This document shows, one piece after another, positions 29,645 through 38,104 of a DNA stretch of 64,000 nucleotides; the first letter of the stretch is position 1, and each line of letters begins with the position of its first letter. The position numbers and the translations under genes were made by a program. A model generated the notes under the pieces. That model saw only the letters and a program-made list of their open reading frames with translations, was not told the DNA's origin and did not search any database. Source of the DNA: an uncultured Bradyrhizobium sp. (GTDB lineage: Bacteria; Pseudomonadota; Alphaproteobacteria; Rhizobiales; Xanthobacteraceae); NCBI RefSeq assembly GCF_936943645.1, contig NZ_CAKZJO010000057.1, positions 62,001 through 126,000 of the forward strand, written 5' to 3'.

Positions 29645-29775
29645 GGGCACGGGTGGGCTAAGCGACTTGTCCGCCGTAGCGCGCAGAGCGAAGGCGGAAG
29701 CGTACCCACGCAACCCCAACGGTCAAAAGAGATTGTGGGCACGGCGCAAGAGCGCCTTAGCCCACCCTACGGCAG
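29645..29775. repeat. Dispersed repeat (GTGGGCACGGC / CCGTAGGGTGGGC type)
   Basis: On the minus strand it reads CCGTAGGGTGGGCTAAG followed by GTGGGCACGGC words in inverted positions. The same CCGTAGGGTGGGC and GTGGGCACGGC words occur at 63448-63538. It separates the convergent LysR and TetR genes. Confidence 0.6.
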
Positions 29776-29780
29776 CTCGC

Positions 29781-30398
29781 CTAGGTCTTCGCCTTCTTCG
29801 CCGCCACAGCCTTCGGCTCGCGCTTCGTGACGTCAAGTGCACTGTCCTTGCCCGCCTTCAGCACTTCGTCCGACAGCTCGCTGGAGCCGGCGATGCGCGC
29901 CAGCAGCATGGTGCCGGCCATCGCCGCCAGGGTCGCGATCGCCTGCTTGCGAGCGGCCTTGCGCGGCAAGTTCGGGATGTAATCCGCCATCAGCTCGATC
30001 ATCTCGTCGAGCTTGCCGGCAAACGCCTTGCGGGTTTTCGGGCTCTCGCGGGCGATCTCGGCGCCCAGCGCGGGAATCGAGCAGCCATGGCCGGGATTGT
30101 CGCGGTGCAGCGCCGAAAGATAAGCCTCCGCGATCAGTGTCAGCCGCTTGTCCGGCGCGGCTTCGCCGGTGATCTTGCGCCAGTGCTCCATCGAGCGGTC
30201 CATGGCGTAACCGAAGGCTTCGATCACCAGCGCCTCGCGGGAATCGAAATGGGCGTAGAAGCCGCCATGGGTGAGGCCGGCCTCCTTCATGAGATCGGCG
30301 ACGCCGATGCCATGGGCGCCCTTTTCGCGCAACCGCACGGAGGCCTTCCTCACGATGCGGTCGTGGGTTTCCTGCTTGTGTTCCCGGGAGTAGCGCAT
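29781..30398 (-). CDS. TetR family transcriptional regulator
   Basis: The 205-aa product has an N-terminal helix-turn-helix (about residues 12-55: ETHDRIVRKASVRLREKGAHGIGVADLMKEAGLTHGGFYAHFDSREALV). A ligand-binding C-terminal domain with GHGCSIPALGAEIARES follows, and a Lys/Ala-rich tail (KAVAAKKAKT) ends the protein. It lies 64 bp downstream of the thioesterase gene on the same strand and probably shares its transcript. A perfect palindrome upstream of that gene is a good candidate operator. Confidence 0.9.
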   Translation of the reverse strand: MRYSREHKQETHDRIVRKASVRLREKGAHGIGVADLMKEAGLTHGGFYAHFDSREALVIEAFGYAMDRSMEHWRKITGEAAPDKRLTLIAEAYLSALHRDNPGHGCSIPALGAEIARESPKTRKAFAGKLDEMIELMADYIPNLPRKAARKQAIATLAAMAGTMLLARIAGSSELSDEVLKAGKDSALDVTKREPKAVAAKKAKT

Positions 30399-30462
30399 GC
30401 GGTTCTCATTGGATGTCGATGGTCATTTCATAACACGCCAATCGCGAAATGGGTGCATTAAT

Positions 30463-30996
30463 TCATGTTAAGTTGTTTCCGATCATGGAAAACGTTGCAG
30501 TTGCATGCACCGCAAGGGCCCCCTTGCCGTCGCGGACGAAGCCTTCGGTGTAGCTGGTCTGCCGCCCCAGCTTGATCACCTTACCTTCGGCCGAGATCAG
30601 CCCGGAACGGACCGAGAGCGGGCGCAGGAACGTCATTTTCAGGTCGAGGGTCACCGAGCTCTGGCCGGCCTCGAGCCGGGTCGAAATGGCACAGCCCATG
30701 GCGGTATCCAGCAGCGCCGCGGCGGTCGCGCCGTGAATCAGCCCGATGGTGTTTTCGAGGTCCTCGCGCGGCTCCAGTTCCATGACGATCCGCCCCGGCT
30801 CGGCCACGGCCATGGTGAAGCCGATCAATTTGGCGAAGGGCGGCGGCGGCAGCCGGCCATCGCGTATCCCCAGCATGGCATCCATGCCTGATAGCCCCAT
30901 GACCGCCCGCGCGACCGGCGCAGGCACCTGCCAGTCCACCATGCGCTCACGCCGCTGAGCCGGTGAAAACAGGTCGAGTTGATCAATGTCGGTCAT
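30463..30996 (-). CDS. PaaI-type hotdog thioesterase
   Basis: The 177-aa product is a single hotdog domain with the PaaI motif GLIHGATAAALLDTAMGCAIST, and TLDLKMTFLRPL and YTEGFVRDGKGALAVHATATFSM later. It should hydrolyse an acyl-CoA thioester, perhaps to recover CoA from stalled intermediates. I use the ATG at 30996, which has AGAGG at good spacing; a GTG two codons upstream is possible. It is divergent from an enoyl-CoA hydratase gene and followed by a TetR gene. Confidence 0.88.
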   Translation of the reverse strand: MTDIDQLDLFSPAQRRERMVDWQVPAPVARAVMGLSGMDAMLGIRDGRLPPPPFAKLIGFTMAVAEPGRIVMELEPREDLENTIGLIHGATAAALLDTAMGCAISTRLEAGQSSVTLDLKMTFLRPLSVRSGLISAEGKVIKLGRQTSYTEGFVRDGKGALAVHATATFSMIGNNLT

Positions 30997-31009
30997 GGCC
31001 ACCTCTTTA

Positions 31010-31025
31010 TATGATATATATCATA
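31010..31025. promoter_or_regulatory. Perfect 16-bp palindrome between thioesterase-TetR and enoyl-CoA hydratase genes
   Basis: TATGATATATATCATA is fully self-complementary and lies 14 bp upstream of the thioesterase start, in an AT-rich island in otherwise GC-rich DNA. Size, symmetry and position suit a TetR dimer site controlling the divergent transcripts. Confidence 0.55.
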
Positions 31026-31149
31026 CTATGTTGCGGACTTCGCTCTGGCAACTCACCCTCCTGCCCGCTTGACAAGCCGGTGGTTTCGGCCCGGAAGTGA
31101 TCCGGCCACTGCGCCTCCTGCGCCAACCAAAATCGATCGAGATCCCACG

Positions 31150-31920
31150 ATGGAAATGCTCAACCACCATTGCGGCGTGACGCGCGACACACGCGGCGTC
31201 GTCCATGTCGCGATCTGCAACGCCGGCCCGCTCAACATTCTCGGCTCGCCGGTGACCGACGCTGTGCGCGAGGGCCTGCAGCAGCTCGCCTCCGACCGCA
31301 GCATCCGCGTCCTCGTGCTGCGCGGCCAGAGCGAGAAGAGCATGATCGGCGGCGCCGACATCAAGGAGATGGCCAAGCTCGACCAGAAATCGGCCGAAGC
31401 CTTCATCAGCCGCCTGCGCGATCTCTGCGAAGCCGTGCGCCAGTTCCCGGCCCCCGTCATTGCGCGCATGCCCGGCTGGTGCCTCGGCGGCGGGCTTGAA
31501 GTCGCCGCCGCCTGCGATTTCCGCATCGCCGCGCATGATGCGCATTTCGGCATGCCGGAGGTGCGCGTCGGCATTCCCTCGGTGATCCACGCCGCCCTGT
31601 TGCCGCGCCTGATCGGCTGGGCCCGCGCGCGCTGGCTGGTGATGACGGCGGAGAACATCGACGCATCGACCGCGCTCGCCTGGGGCCTGGTCGACAAGGT
31701 CGCGGCCGAAGGCGGGCTCGATGCCGAGGTCGAGCACGTCGTGAAGGCATTGCTCGAATGCGGACCCGAAGCGCTGCGCTCGCAGAAGGCGCTGCTCCGA
31801 CAATGGGAGGAGCTGCCGCTGACGGAGTCGGTGAATCTGAGCGTGAAGGTGTTCGGCGAATCGTTCCTGACCGACGAGCCGACCCGGCTGATGGCCGCGT
31901 TCGTGAACCGGAAACGGTAG
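31150..31920 (+). CDS. Enoyl-CoA hydratase/isomerase family protein
   Basis: The 256-aa crotonase-fold product has the oxyanion-hole stretches KSMIGGADIKEMAKL and RMPGWCLGGGLEVAAACDFRIAA, and MPEVRVGIPSVIHAALLPRLIGWARARWLV at the position of the second catalytic Glu. It is a plain short hydratase; the HIBCH extension is missing. The ATG at 31150 lies after a 120-bp leader downstream of the shared palindrome. The substrate is not defined by the sequence. Confidence 0.88.
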   Translation: MEMLNHHCGVTRDTRGVVHVAICNAGPLNILGSPVTDAVREGLQQLASDRSIRVLVLRGQSEKSMIGGADIKEMAKLDQKSAEAFISRLRDLCEAVRQFPAPVIARMPGWCLGGGLEVAAACDFRIAAHDAHFGMPEVRVGIPSVIHAALLPRLIGWARARWLVMTAENIDASTALAWGLVDKVAAEGGLDAEVEHVVKALLECGPEALRSQKALLRQWEELPLTESVNLSVKVFGESFLTDEPTRLMAAFVNRKR

Positions 31921-31957
31921 GCTGCGCCGAGCGCGACGGCGCTCCCACAAAGGCGGT

Positions 31958-32076
31958 GTCATGCCCCGGCTTGACCGGGGCATCCAGTACGCCGAAGCGC
32001 CAGTTGAAAGAGCGGGTTCGCCAACGCGCGCCTCTGGAATACTGGATTGCCCGCTTCGCGGGCAATGACAGCGGAG
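31958..32076. repeat. Composite dispersed repeat in the 31921-32245 gap
   Basis: GTCATGCCCCGGCTTGACCG...GCATCCAGTA on the left is matched by TACTGGATTGCCCGC...GGGCAATGAC on the right. The remaining sequence to 32245 holds the thiolase promoter region with a poly-T stretch (32187-32193) and a 12-bp palindrome. Confidence 0.65.
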
Positions 32077-32199
32077 TGAAGCAAGGCTGAGCTGACATCG
32101 AAGCATCGGCGTCGAGGCCACTCCCCCACTCGCACGACCAAATCTCATCCGAGCCACGACATTTTCTCATCTCTCCCGCGGGTTGCATTTTTTGCGTCG

Positions 32200-32211
32200 C
32201 ATCATATGATG
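32200..32211. promoter_or_regulatory. 12-bp palindrome upstream of the thiolase gene
   Basis: CATCATATGATG is perfectly self-complementary and lies 35 bp before the thiolase ATG. It shares ATCAT and ATGAT words with the 31010-31025 palindrome but in the opposite order, so it is not clearly the same operator. Confidence 0.35.
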
Positions 32212-32245
32212 ATCGTAATCTTAACCGCCGCCAGGGAATTCCGTC

Positions 32246-33448
32246 ATGGCCGAAGCCGCCGATCCCGTTGTCATCGTCTCCGCCGCCCGCACGCCGCTCG
32301 GCCGCTTCATGGGCGAATTGTCGCCGCTTCCCGCGCATAAGCTCGGCTCGCACGTGATCGGCGCTGCGCTGGAGCGCGCCAAGCTCGCGCCAGAGAAGGT
32401 GGACGAGGTCTTCATGGGCTGCGTGTTGCCGGCGGGCCAAGGCCAGGCGCCCGCACGCCAGGCCGCGCGCGCTGCCGGTCTGCCCGATGCCACGGGCGCG
32501 ACCACCGTCAACAAGGTCTGCGGCTCCGGGATGAAGGCGACCATGCTGGCGCACGACATCATCCGCGCGGGCTCCGCCGAGATCGTCGTCTCCGGCGGCA
32601 TGGAGAGCATGAGCAACGCACCCTATCTGCTCGCCAAGGCGCGCGGCGGCTACCGCGTCGGACACGACCGCATCATCGACCACATGATGATGGACGGCCT
32701 CGAGGACGCCTACGAGACCGGCCGCTCGATGGGCGATTTCGGCGAAGCGACCGCAGAAGCCTATCAGTTCACCCGCAAGGACCAGGACGCCTATGCGATG
32801 GAGACGCTCAGCCGGGCACGCAAGGCGGTCGAGGGCGGTGCGTTCAAGGCCGAGATCGCGCCGATCACGCTGACCGAGAAGGCCGGCCCCCGCGTGATCG
32901 CCAATGACGAGCATCCGCTGAAGGTCGATCCCGCCAAGATCCCAGGCCTCAAGCCGGCGTTTCGCGTCAATGGCACGATCACGCCGGCGGCCTCCTCCGC
33001 CAATGCCGACGGCGCTGCCGCGCTGGTGCTGACGAAGCGCTCGCTTGCCGATCGCAACGGTTTGCCGGTGCTGGCCGAGATCAAGGGCCATGCCACCCAT
33101 AGCCAGGAGCCGCAATGGTTCACCACGGCGCCGATCCCGGCGATCCGCAAGCTGCTCGACAAGGTCGGCTGGGCTGTCTCCGATGTCGACCTGTTCGAGA
33201 TCAACGAGGCCTTCGCCGTGGTGGCGATGGCGGCGCAGCGCGATCTCGGCATCGCCAGGGAGAAGCTGAACGTCAACGGCGGCGCCTGCGCACTCGGCCA
33301 CCCCATCGGCGCGACCGGCGCGCGGCTGATCGTGACGCTGCTGCACGCGCTGGAGGCGCAGAACCTCAAGCGCGGCGTTGCGGCGCTCTGCATTGGCGGC
33401 GGCGAAGCCACGGCGATCGCCGTGGAGCGGCTGACGCACTCGCGCTGA
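32246..33448 (+). CDS. Acetyl-CoA C-acetyltransferase (thiolase)
   Basis: The 400-aa enzyme condenses or cleaves acetoacetyl-CoA-type thioesters. Nucleophile C92 is in NKVCGSGMK, the His is in GGACALGHPIGATGARL, and the second Cys is in ALCIGGGEATAI. The mid-domain has VNGTITPAASSANADGAAALVL. Together with the upstream enoyl-CoA hydratase it would serve beta-oxidation, ketogenesis or polyhydroxybutyrate metabolism. There is a good ATG, and a terminator-like hairpin follows the stop. Confidence 0.94.
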   Translation: MAEAADPVVIVSAARTPLGRFMGELSPLPAHKLGSHVIGAALERAKLAPEKVDEVFMGCVLPAGQGQAPARQAARAAGLPDATGATTVNKVCGSGMKATMLAHDIIRAGSAEIVVSGGMESMSNAPYLLAKARGGYRVGHDRIIDHMMMDGLEDAYETGRSMGDFGEATAEAYQFTRKDQDAYAMETLSRARKAVEGGAFKAEIAPITLTEKAGPRVIANDEHPLKVDPAKIPGLKPAFRVNGTITPAASSANADGAAALVLTKRSLADRNGLPVLAEIKGHATHSQEPQWFTTAPIPAIRKLLDKVGWAVSDVDLFEINEAFAVVAMAAQRDLGIAREKLNVNGGACALGHPIGATGARLIVTLLHALEAQNLKRGVAALCIGGGEATAIAVERLTHSR

Positions 33449-33459
33449 TGTCCGAAATT

Positions 33460-33489
33460 GAGGGAAGTCTGTCATTTTAGACTTCCCTC
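33460..33489 (+). terminator. Hairpin after the thiolase gene
   Basis: GAGGGAAGTCT (33460-33470) and AGACTTCCCTC (33479-33489) form a perfect 11-bp stem with loop GTCATTTT, 12 bases after the stop. No U-run follows, so it may act as a 3'-end stabiliser or a weak terminator before the MFS gene. Confidence 0.55.
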
Positions 33490-33553
33490 GATTGTGCCAA
33501 ACAGGAAGCATGACGCGGGTCCGCGCGCGACTCGCCAACAAGATTGAGGCCCA

Positions 33554-34849
33554 ATGATCTCGAACTGGCTCGCGGCAGCACTGTCCCGCCGCAACGTTCA
33601 TTACGGCTGGGTGATGGTCGGCGTGACCTTCCTTGCCGCGCTGATCAGCGCCGGCACGGTCGGCGCGCCCGGCGTGTTCATCGTCCCGCTGCAGAAGGAA
33701 TTCGGCTGGAGCACGGCGGAGATCTCCTCCGCGCTGTCGATCCGCTTCATCCTGTTCGGGCTGATGGCGCCGTTCGCGGCTGCCCTGCTCAACCGCTACG
33801 GCCTGCGCAACGTCACGCTGACCGCTCAGCTGATCGTGGTCTCGGCGCTGGTCCTCTCGCTCGGCATGACCGAGGTCTGGCAGCTCGTCGCCCTCTGGGG
33901 TGTCGTGATCGGCATCGGCACCGGCATGACCGCGCTGGTGCTGGGCGCGACGATTGCGACGCGCTGGTTCGCAGCACGCCGCGGCCTCGTGGTCGGCATC
34001 ATGACCGCGAGCGTCGCCACCGGCCAGCTCGTCTTCCTGCCGCTGCTGGCCAGCCTCACCGAACGCTATGGCTGGCGGCTCGCGCTCGGCTTCGTCTGCA
34101 TCATGCTCGGCGTCTCCGCCCTCGCCGTCCTGCTCGTGATGCGCGACCGGCCGAGCGACGTCGGCCTGCGTCCTTTCGGCGACGAGGGCACCACACCCCT
34201 GCCCGCTCCGCCCGTCAATCACGGCTCCATCACGGGAGTGGCGCTCGGCACGCTGCGCGACGCCTCGAAGTCGACCGCGTTCTGGATCCTGTTTGCCACC
34301 TTCTTCGTCTGCGGCGCCTCCACCAACGGCCTCGTCCAGGTGCACCTGATCCCGATGTGCCTCGACTTCGGCATCCCGCAGGTGCAGGCGGCGAGCCTGC
34401 TCGCCGCAATGGGCATCTTCGACTTCTTCGGGACCATCATGTCGGGCTGGCTGTCGGACCGCTACGACAACCGCTACCTGCTGTTCTGGTATTACGGCCT
34501 GCGCGGGCTTTCGCTGATCTTCCTGCCCTTCAGCGATTTCTCGTTCTACGGCCTCTCCATCTTCGCGATGTTCTATGGCCTCGACTGGATCGCGACCGTG
34601 CCGCCGACCGTGCGTCTCACCGCGCAGAAGTTCGGCCCCGAGCGCGCCAATCTCGTGTTCGGCTGGATCTTCGCCGGCCATCAACTCGGCGCCGGCACCG
34701 CCGCCTTCGGTGCGGGTTTCTCGCGAACGGTCTATCAGAGCTACCTGCCCGCGTTCTTCATTGCCGGTGCGCTCTGCGTGTTCGCCGCGCTGATCGTGCT
34801 AGCGCTGTCGCGGCAACCGAAACCGCAGCCGAAACCGGTCATGGCCTAG
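33554..34849 (+). CDS. MFS transporter, oxalate/formate- or monocarboxylate-like
   Basis: The 431-aa protein has about 12 hydrophobic helices. VHYGWVMVGVTFLAALISAGTVGAPGVFIVPLQKEFGWSTAEIS at the start and the loop FFGTIMSGWLSDRYDNRYLL mid-protein fit the monocarboxylate/OFA-type MFS branch (YbfB/NreB-like MFS are alternatives). It probably imports a carboxylate. GAGG precedes the ATG. The stop overlaps the stop of the convergent porin gene. Confidence 0.88.
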   Translation: MISNWLAAALSRRNVHYGWVMVGVTFLAALISAGTVGAPGVFIVPLQKEFGWSTAEISSALSIRFILFGLMAPFAAALLNRYGLRNVTLTAQLIVVSALVLSLGMTEVWQLVALWGVVIGIGTGMTALVLGATIATRWFAARRGLVVGIMTASVATGQLVFLPLLASLTERYGWRLALGFVCIMLGVSALAVLLVMRDRPSDVGLRPFGDEGTTPLPAPPVNHGSITGVALGTLRDASKSTAFWILFATFFVCGASTNGLVQVHLIPMCLDFGIPQVQAASLLAAMGIFDFFGTIMSGWLSDRYDNRYLLFWYYGLRGLSLIFLPFSDFSFYGLSIFAMFYGLDWIATVPPTVRLTAQKFGPERANLVFGWIFAGHQLGAGTAAFGAGFSRTVYQSYLPAFFIAGALCVFAALIVLALSRQPKPQPKPVMA

Positions 34850-36237
34850 TACCTGATCGTGGTGGTGACGCCGAACACAGCGGCGTCACCAATTCGCGAA
34901 ACACCGGTCGGATCGTTCGGATTGAGGATTCCGCCGGAGGGGCGGAACACATATTGGAAATAAGGCGCGACCAGCCAGCCCGGCTTGACATGCGCCTCGT
35001 AGATCATCTCGATCAGCGTCTCATTGCTGCGCACCGGCCCCTGCACGCCGGTGTAGACGTTCGTATCGACGTCGAGCGTGCGCGCGGTGTTCGATATCCG
35101 CATGTAGGCCGCCGCCACGCCGAACCGGTCGAGCGGACGGCCGGGCATGAAGCCGACGAAGCCGATGCCGCCGTCGAGATAGAGGTCGATCAGATTGCGG
35201 TCCGGCGGGCTGTAGGCGATGCGGCCGAACGCGGTGATGCCGGGGAGCGAGGCCGAGGTGCTGTTCTCCTTCACCTCGGGCGGACGATAAAGCACCTGCT
35301 CGATCACGGCGAAGATGCCGTAATTGCCTTTGAGCTTCGCCGGGATCCCGCTGCCTGAGGGATCGGCGATCGACTGCCCTTCCGCGGTGAAGCGCTGGCT
35401 GTCGAACGCACCGTAATGCTTCCAGGCCCCCGGCGTGAAATTGCCGGCGAGCGGACGTCCCCCGACATCGATGTCGTAATTGAAGCGAACCTGTCCGATC
35501 ACCCAGGGCGGATCGTTGACGCGGAAGGCGAGGCCGTGATGGTCGCGCAGCTGCGGATCGGCATCGCCCGGCCCCGACGGATCGCCGTTGAACACCGCCC
35601 CGAAGGCCGTGATCGTGTCCGTCAGCGCGGCCTTGATGCGAAGGCCGGGCACCGCGATCGGCGGCGCCGGGCCGCCGGCCGGAAGGTTGGAGGCCTTGAT
35701 CGCGGGCCAGCCGAACGTGCCGTTGACGAAGAGATCGTCGGTCTGGCTGTCGAAGAATTCGACGTCGGCCGCCTGCTGGCCGGCCCGGATGTTGAGGCGG
35801 TCGTTGAAGAAGCTCTGCTCGAAGTATGCATTGTAGAGCCGCTGATCGGGCAGCGCCTCGATCTCGCTGATGGTCGCGAGGTTCATCAAATAGTTGCGCG
35901 AGAGCCCCTGGCCGTAGGTCACGAATGCGTTGGCGTAGAAGCGCCCGCCGGTCCAGCCAATCAGCTTGTCGAGATCGGCATCGACCGACAGATCAAGACG
36001 GCCGAAATGAATCGCACCGCGCTTAACGCCGCCCGAGGCGTTGCCGATGTTGTCTGCGATGTAAGTGACCCCGAAATTCAGGCCCTTGCCGGCAAGGCCG
36101 TCATGCCACGCGTTGAACCATTTTGGAAACAGCCATTCGGCCGCGCTCTCGTCCTTGGCGCCGGCGAATGCGCTGGGGCTTGCCACGACGTGGGCCAGCG
36201 CGATGGCAGCCAGGGATTTTCGGGTCCTCCAACTCAC
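34846..36237 (-). CDS. OprB-family carbohydrate-selective porin
   Basis: The 463-aa outer-membrane protein has a signal peptide (residues 1-25, ending SAFAGAK) and a beta-rich body with NFGVTYIADNIGNASGGVKRGAIHFGRLDLSVDADL, typical of OprB. The C-terminus GVTTTIRY ends in an aromatic residue, as outer-membrane barrels do. OprB proteins form channels for glucose and other sugars. The start ATG at 36237 is just after the ZntB/CorA-like gene. The TAG stop is inside the CTAG shared with the MFS gene. Confidence 0.9.
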   Translation of the reverse strand: MSWRTRKSLAAIALAHVVASPSAFAGAKDESAAEWLFPKWFNAWHDGLAGKGLNFGVTYIADNIGNASGGVKRGAIHFGRLDLSVDADLDKLIGWTGGRFYANAFVTYGQGLSRNYLMNLATISEIEALPDQRLYNAYFEQSFFNDRLNIRAGQQAADVEFFDSQTDDLFVNGTFGWPAIKASNLPAGGPAPPIAVPGLRIKAALTDTITAFGAVFNGDPSGPGDADPQLRDHHGLAFRVNDPPWVIGQVRFNYDIDVGGRPLAGNFTPGAWKHYGAFDSQRFTAEGQSIADPSGSGIPAKLKGNYGIFAVIEQVLYRPPEVKENSTSASLPGITAFGRIAYSPPDRNLIDLYLDGGIGFVGFMPGRPLDRFGVAAAYMRISNTARTLDVDTNVYTGVQGPVRSNETLIEMIYEAHVKPGWLVAPYFQYVFRPSGGILNPNDPTGVSRIGDAAVFGVTTTIRY

Positions 36238-36249
36238 GATCGGCGCGCG

Positions 36250-37266
36250 CTATTTGAAGATGCCTGTGCGCCGCATGAACAGATAGGCCGCACCGACGGA
36301 TGACGCCATCAGCATCGTGGCCCAGAGAAATCCGCTCTCGACGTCGGTCAGCGGCAGGCCTTTCGTGTTCATGCCGAAAATGCCGGTGATCAGCGTCGGC
36401 GGCAGCAGCAGCGAGGTCACGATGGAGAGCGTGTGCAGATGACGATTGCTCTCCTCCTCGTTCTTGAAGCGCAGCTCCTCCTCGAGCAGGCGGCTGCGCT
36501 CGCGGAGCTCGACGATGTCGTGGTCGAGCCCGTCGAGCCGCTGCGCCAGCTTGCCAGCCTGGATCCGCAACGTGGGTGAGAGACGATCGGTGTTCTTCTG
36601 GTCGAGGCGGTGGAACAGCACGCGCAATCCCGTGAGCTGGCGATGCAATCTGACGCAGGTCCGGCGCAGGCGGCCGAGGTTGCGGCGCATCTCCGGCCTG
36701 GCGTCGTCGGCGAGAATCCGCTCCTCGATGCCGTCGATCTCCTGGCCGAGCTTGTCCGCCATCCGATCCAGCGTATCGGCGACCTCGTCGACGATCTTCT
36801 CCAGGAGATGGGCGACATTGTCGACGCGATAGCCACCTTCGAGCACGCGCCGCGTCGCGTCCGCCGAGCACAGCGCCTGATGGCGGCCGCTGATCAGAAG
36901 ACGCTCGGTCATGGCAAAGCGCAGGAACGCCGTCTCTTCCGTCGCGCTGTCGATCTCGCGGATGAGATCGGAGAACACGCCGTAGACGCAGTGATCGATG
37001 ACGTGAAGCTGCTGGAACGTGTCGCTCGACAGCAGCAGCTCGCGCGCAAGCGGCGGCAATTGCGACGATGCGATCCACGGGCGCACCCGACCGTCCGTCA
37101 GATTGAAATGCAGCCAGAGCCGGCCGTCATGGCTGAACTCGATCGGCCGGTCGATCGGCAGCGCCTCGGCGCTGCCGTCGCTGTGCAGGCGGAAGGCCCA
37201 GACCAGGCCGGGAACGCCGGGGTCGGTGTCCTCTATCGCGCTGACAAGCTTTGCCGGCTCCGCCAT
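36250..37266 (-). CDS. CorA/ZntB-like metal ion transporter
   Basis: The 338-aa product has a large cytoplasmic N-terminal domain, a long coiled-coil helix (RLRRTCVRLHRQL...HDIVELRERSRLLEEELRFKNEE), and two C-terminal helices joined by GMNTKGLPL, the GMN pore motif. The short pore loop without the EDDE-like insert fits the ZntB branch (zinc transport) better than Mg2+ channel CorA. The ATG at 37266 is chosen because homology starts there; upstream codons read into noncoding DNA. The porin gene follows after 12 bp. Confidence 0.88.
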   Translation of the reverse strand: MAEPAKLVSAIEDTDPGVPGLVWAFRLHSDGSAEALPIDRPIEFSHDGRLWLHFNLTDGRVRPWIASSQLPPLARELLLSSDTFQQLHVIDHCVYGVFSDLIREIDSATEETAFLRFAMTERLLISGRHQALCSADATRRVLEGGYRVDNVAHLLEKIVDEVADTLDRMADKLGQEIDGIEERILADDARPEMRRNLGRLRRTCVRLHRQLTGLRVLFHRLDQKNTDRLSPTLRIQAGKLAQRLDGLDHDIVELRERSRLLEEELRFKNEEESNRHLHTLSIVTSLLLPPTLITGIFGMNTKGLPLTDVESGFLWATMLMASSVGAAYLFMRRTGIFK

Positions 37267-37439
37267 GCCCAACCCCAACCGCCAACGACTGCCCAATTTC
37301 GAAAGATGGCTGACGGCATCCTCCGCACCACGCGGGTACTCAATTACGCCAGTGTTACAGCTTGATGATGGCGTCCTGGTCCTTCGGTGCCGAGTCCGGC
37401 GCGCCAGCGCGTCTGAAGGACATGATTCATGGAGGAGAC

Positions 37440-38080
37440 ACAGTTTCGCATTCTCGCGGCTCATTTCGCCCGAGCTTTGCTCTCTTCATTGCGCCGTCTC
37501 CAAGGAAAGGGCGCAGGGAAGGCCGGATGCCGGCTGGCACCCGAAGTCCCGCGTGCAAAAAAGACGCGCACGGGGTGGACGACAGGTGACGCCGGGCAAC
37601 CGGCCTTCCCTGCGCGGATGGTTTTACGGCTTATGTCGCGCTCTCCCCGGGGAGCGATGCACTATTGCCCCCGTCGCCTTGCGGATCATTGAAGTGCTGA
37701 CCGGTTGGCCGCACCTCGCCGCAACACTTGACGCACAGACCCCGGGCGTCAGGACCACACGATTTTGCCGCCGCGCACATCCCCGCCCCTGTCTCCGATG
37801 ACTGGCGTGCGCTCGCCACCGGGACTGAACGAGGACGCTGTCAGCGCCGTGTCGTATCGCGCGTGCCGCTGCTCACGGGAGTCCCGCCCTGCAGCCAACC
37901 CGGCGCGCCGACGCCGTCGCGGCCACCGCCTCCCGGCCCGCGTCTCGTGACGATCGCGAAACGCCCCTTGCGGCGGGCGGGATGCGCAATACATACGGTA
38001 TATCCGAATTCTTGTAAAGCGAATTTTTGGACCAGCCGACGCTGCCACGTCTCGAAGACCGAGGCGCACGAGCCGCCGCA
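37440..38080. repeat. Large dispersed noncoding repeat (~0.6 kb), Bradyrhizobium type
   Basis: The 838-bp gap between the ZntB gene and the CoA-transferase gene has no convincing CDS, but its translations contain words I know from spurious ORFs across many Bradyrhizobium genomes: KDAHGVDDR, LCRALPGER, PGVRTTRF/GPHDFA and VTIAKRP. The element starts near CATTCTCGCGGCTCATTTCG and ends past GAATTTTTGGACCAGCC. Boundaries are approximate and the recognition is from memory. ORFs running from this element into the CoA-transferase gene are artefacts. Confidence 0.55.
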
Positions 38081-38104
38081 ACGGGTGATGCGGCCGCGCT
38101 TCCC

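Noticed and set aside
31457..34684. 1075-codon minus-strand frame opposite enoyl-CoA hydratase, thiolase and MFS genes
   Set aside because: It crosses two intergenic regions and a repeat, and has no recognisable motif. The opposite genes carry catalytic residues.
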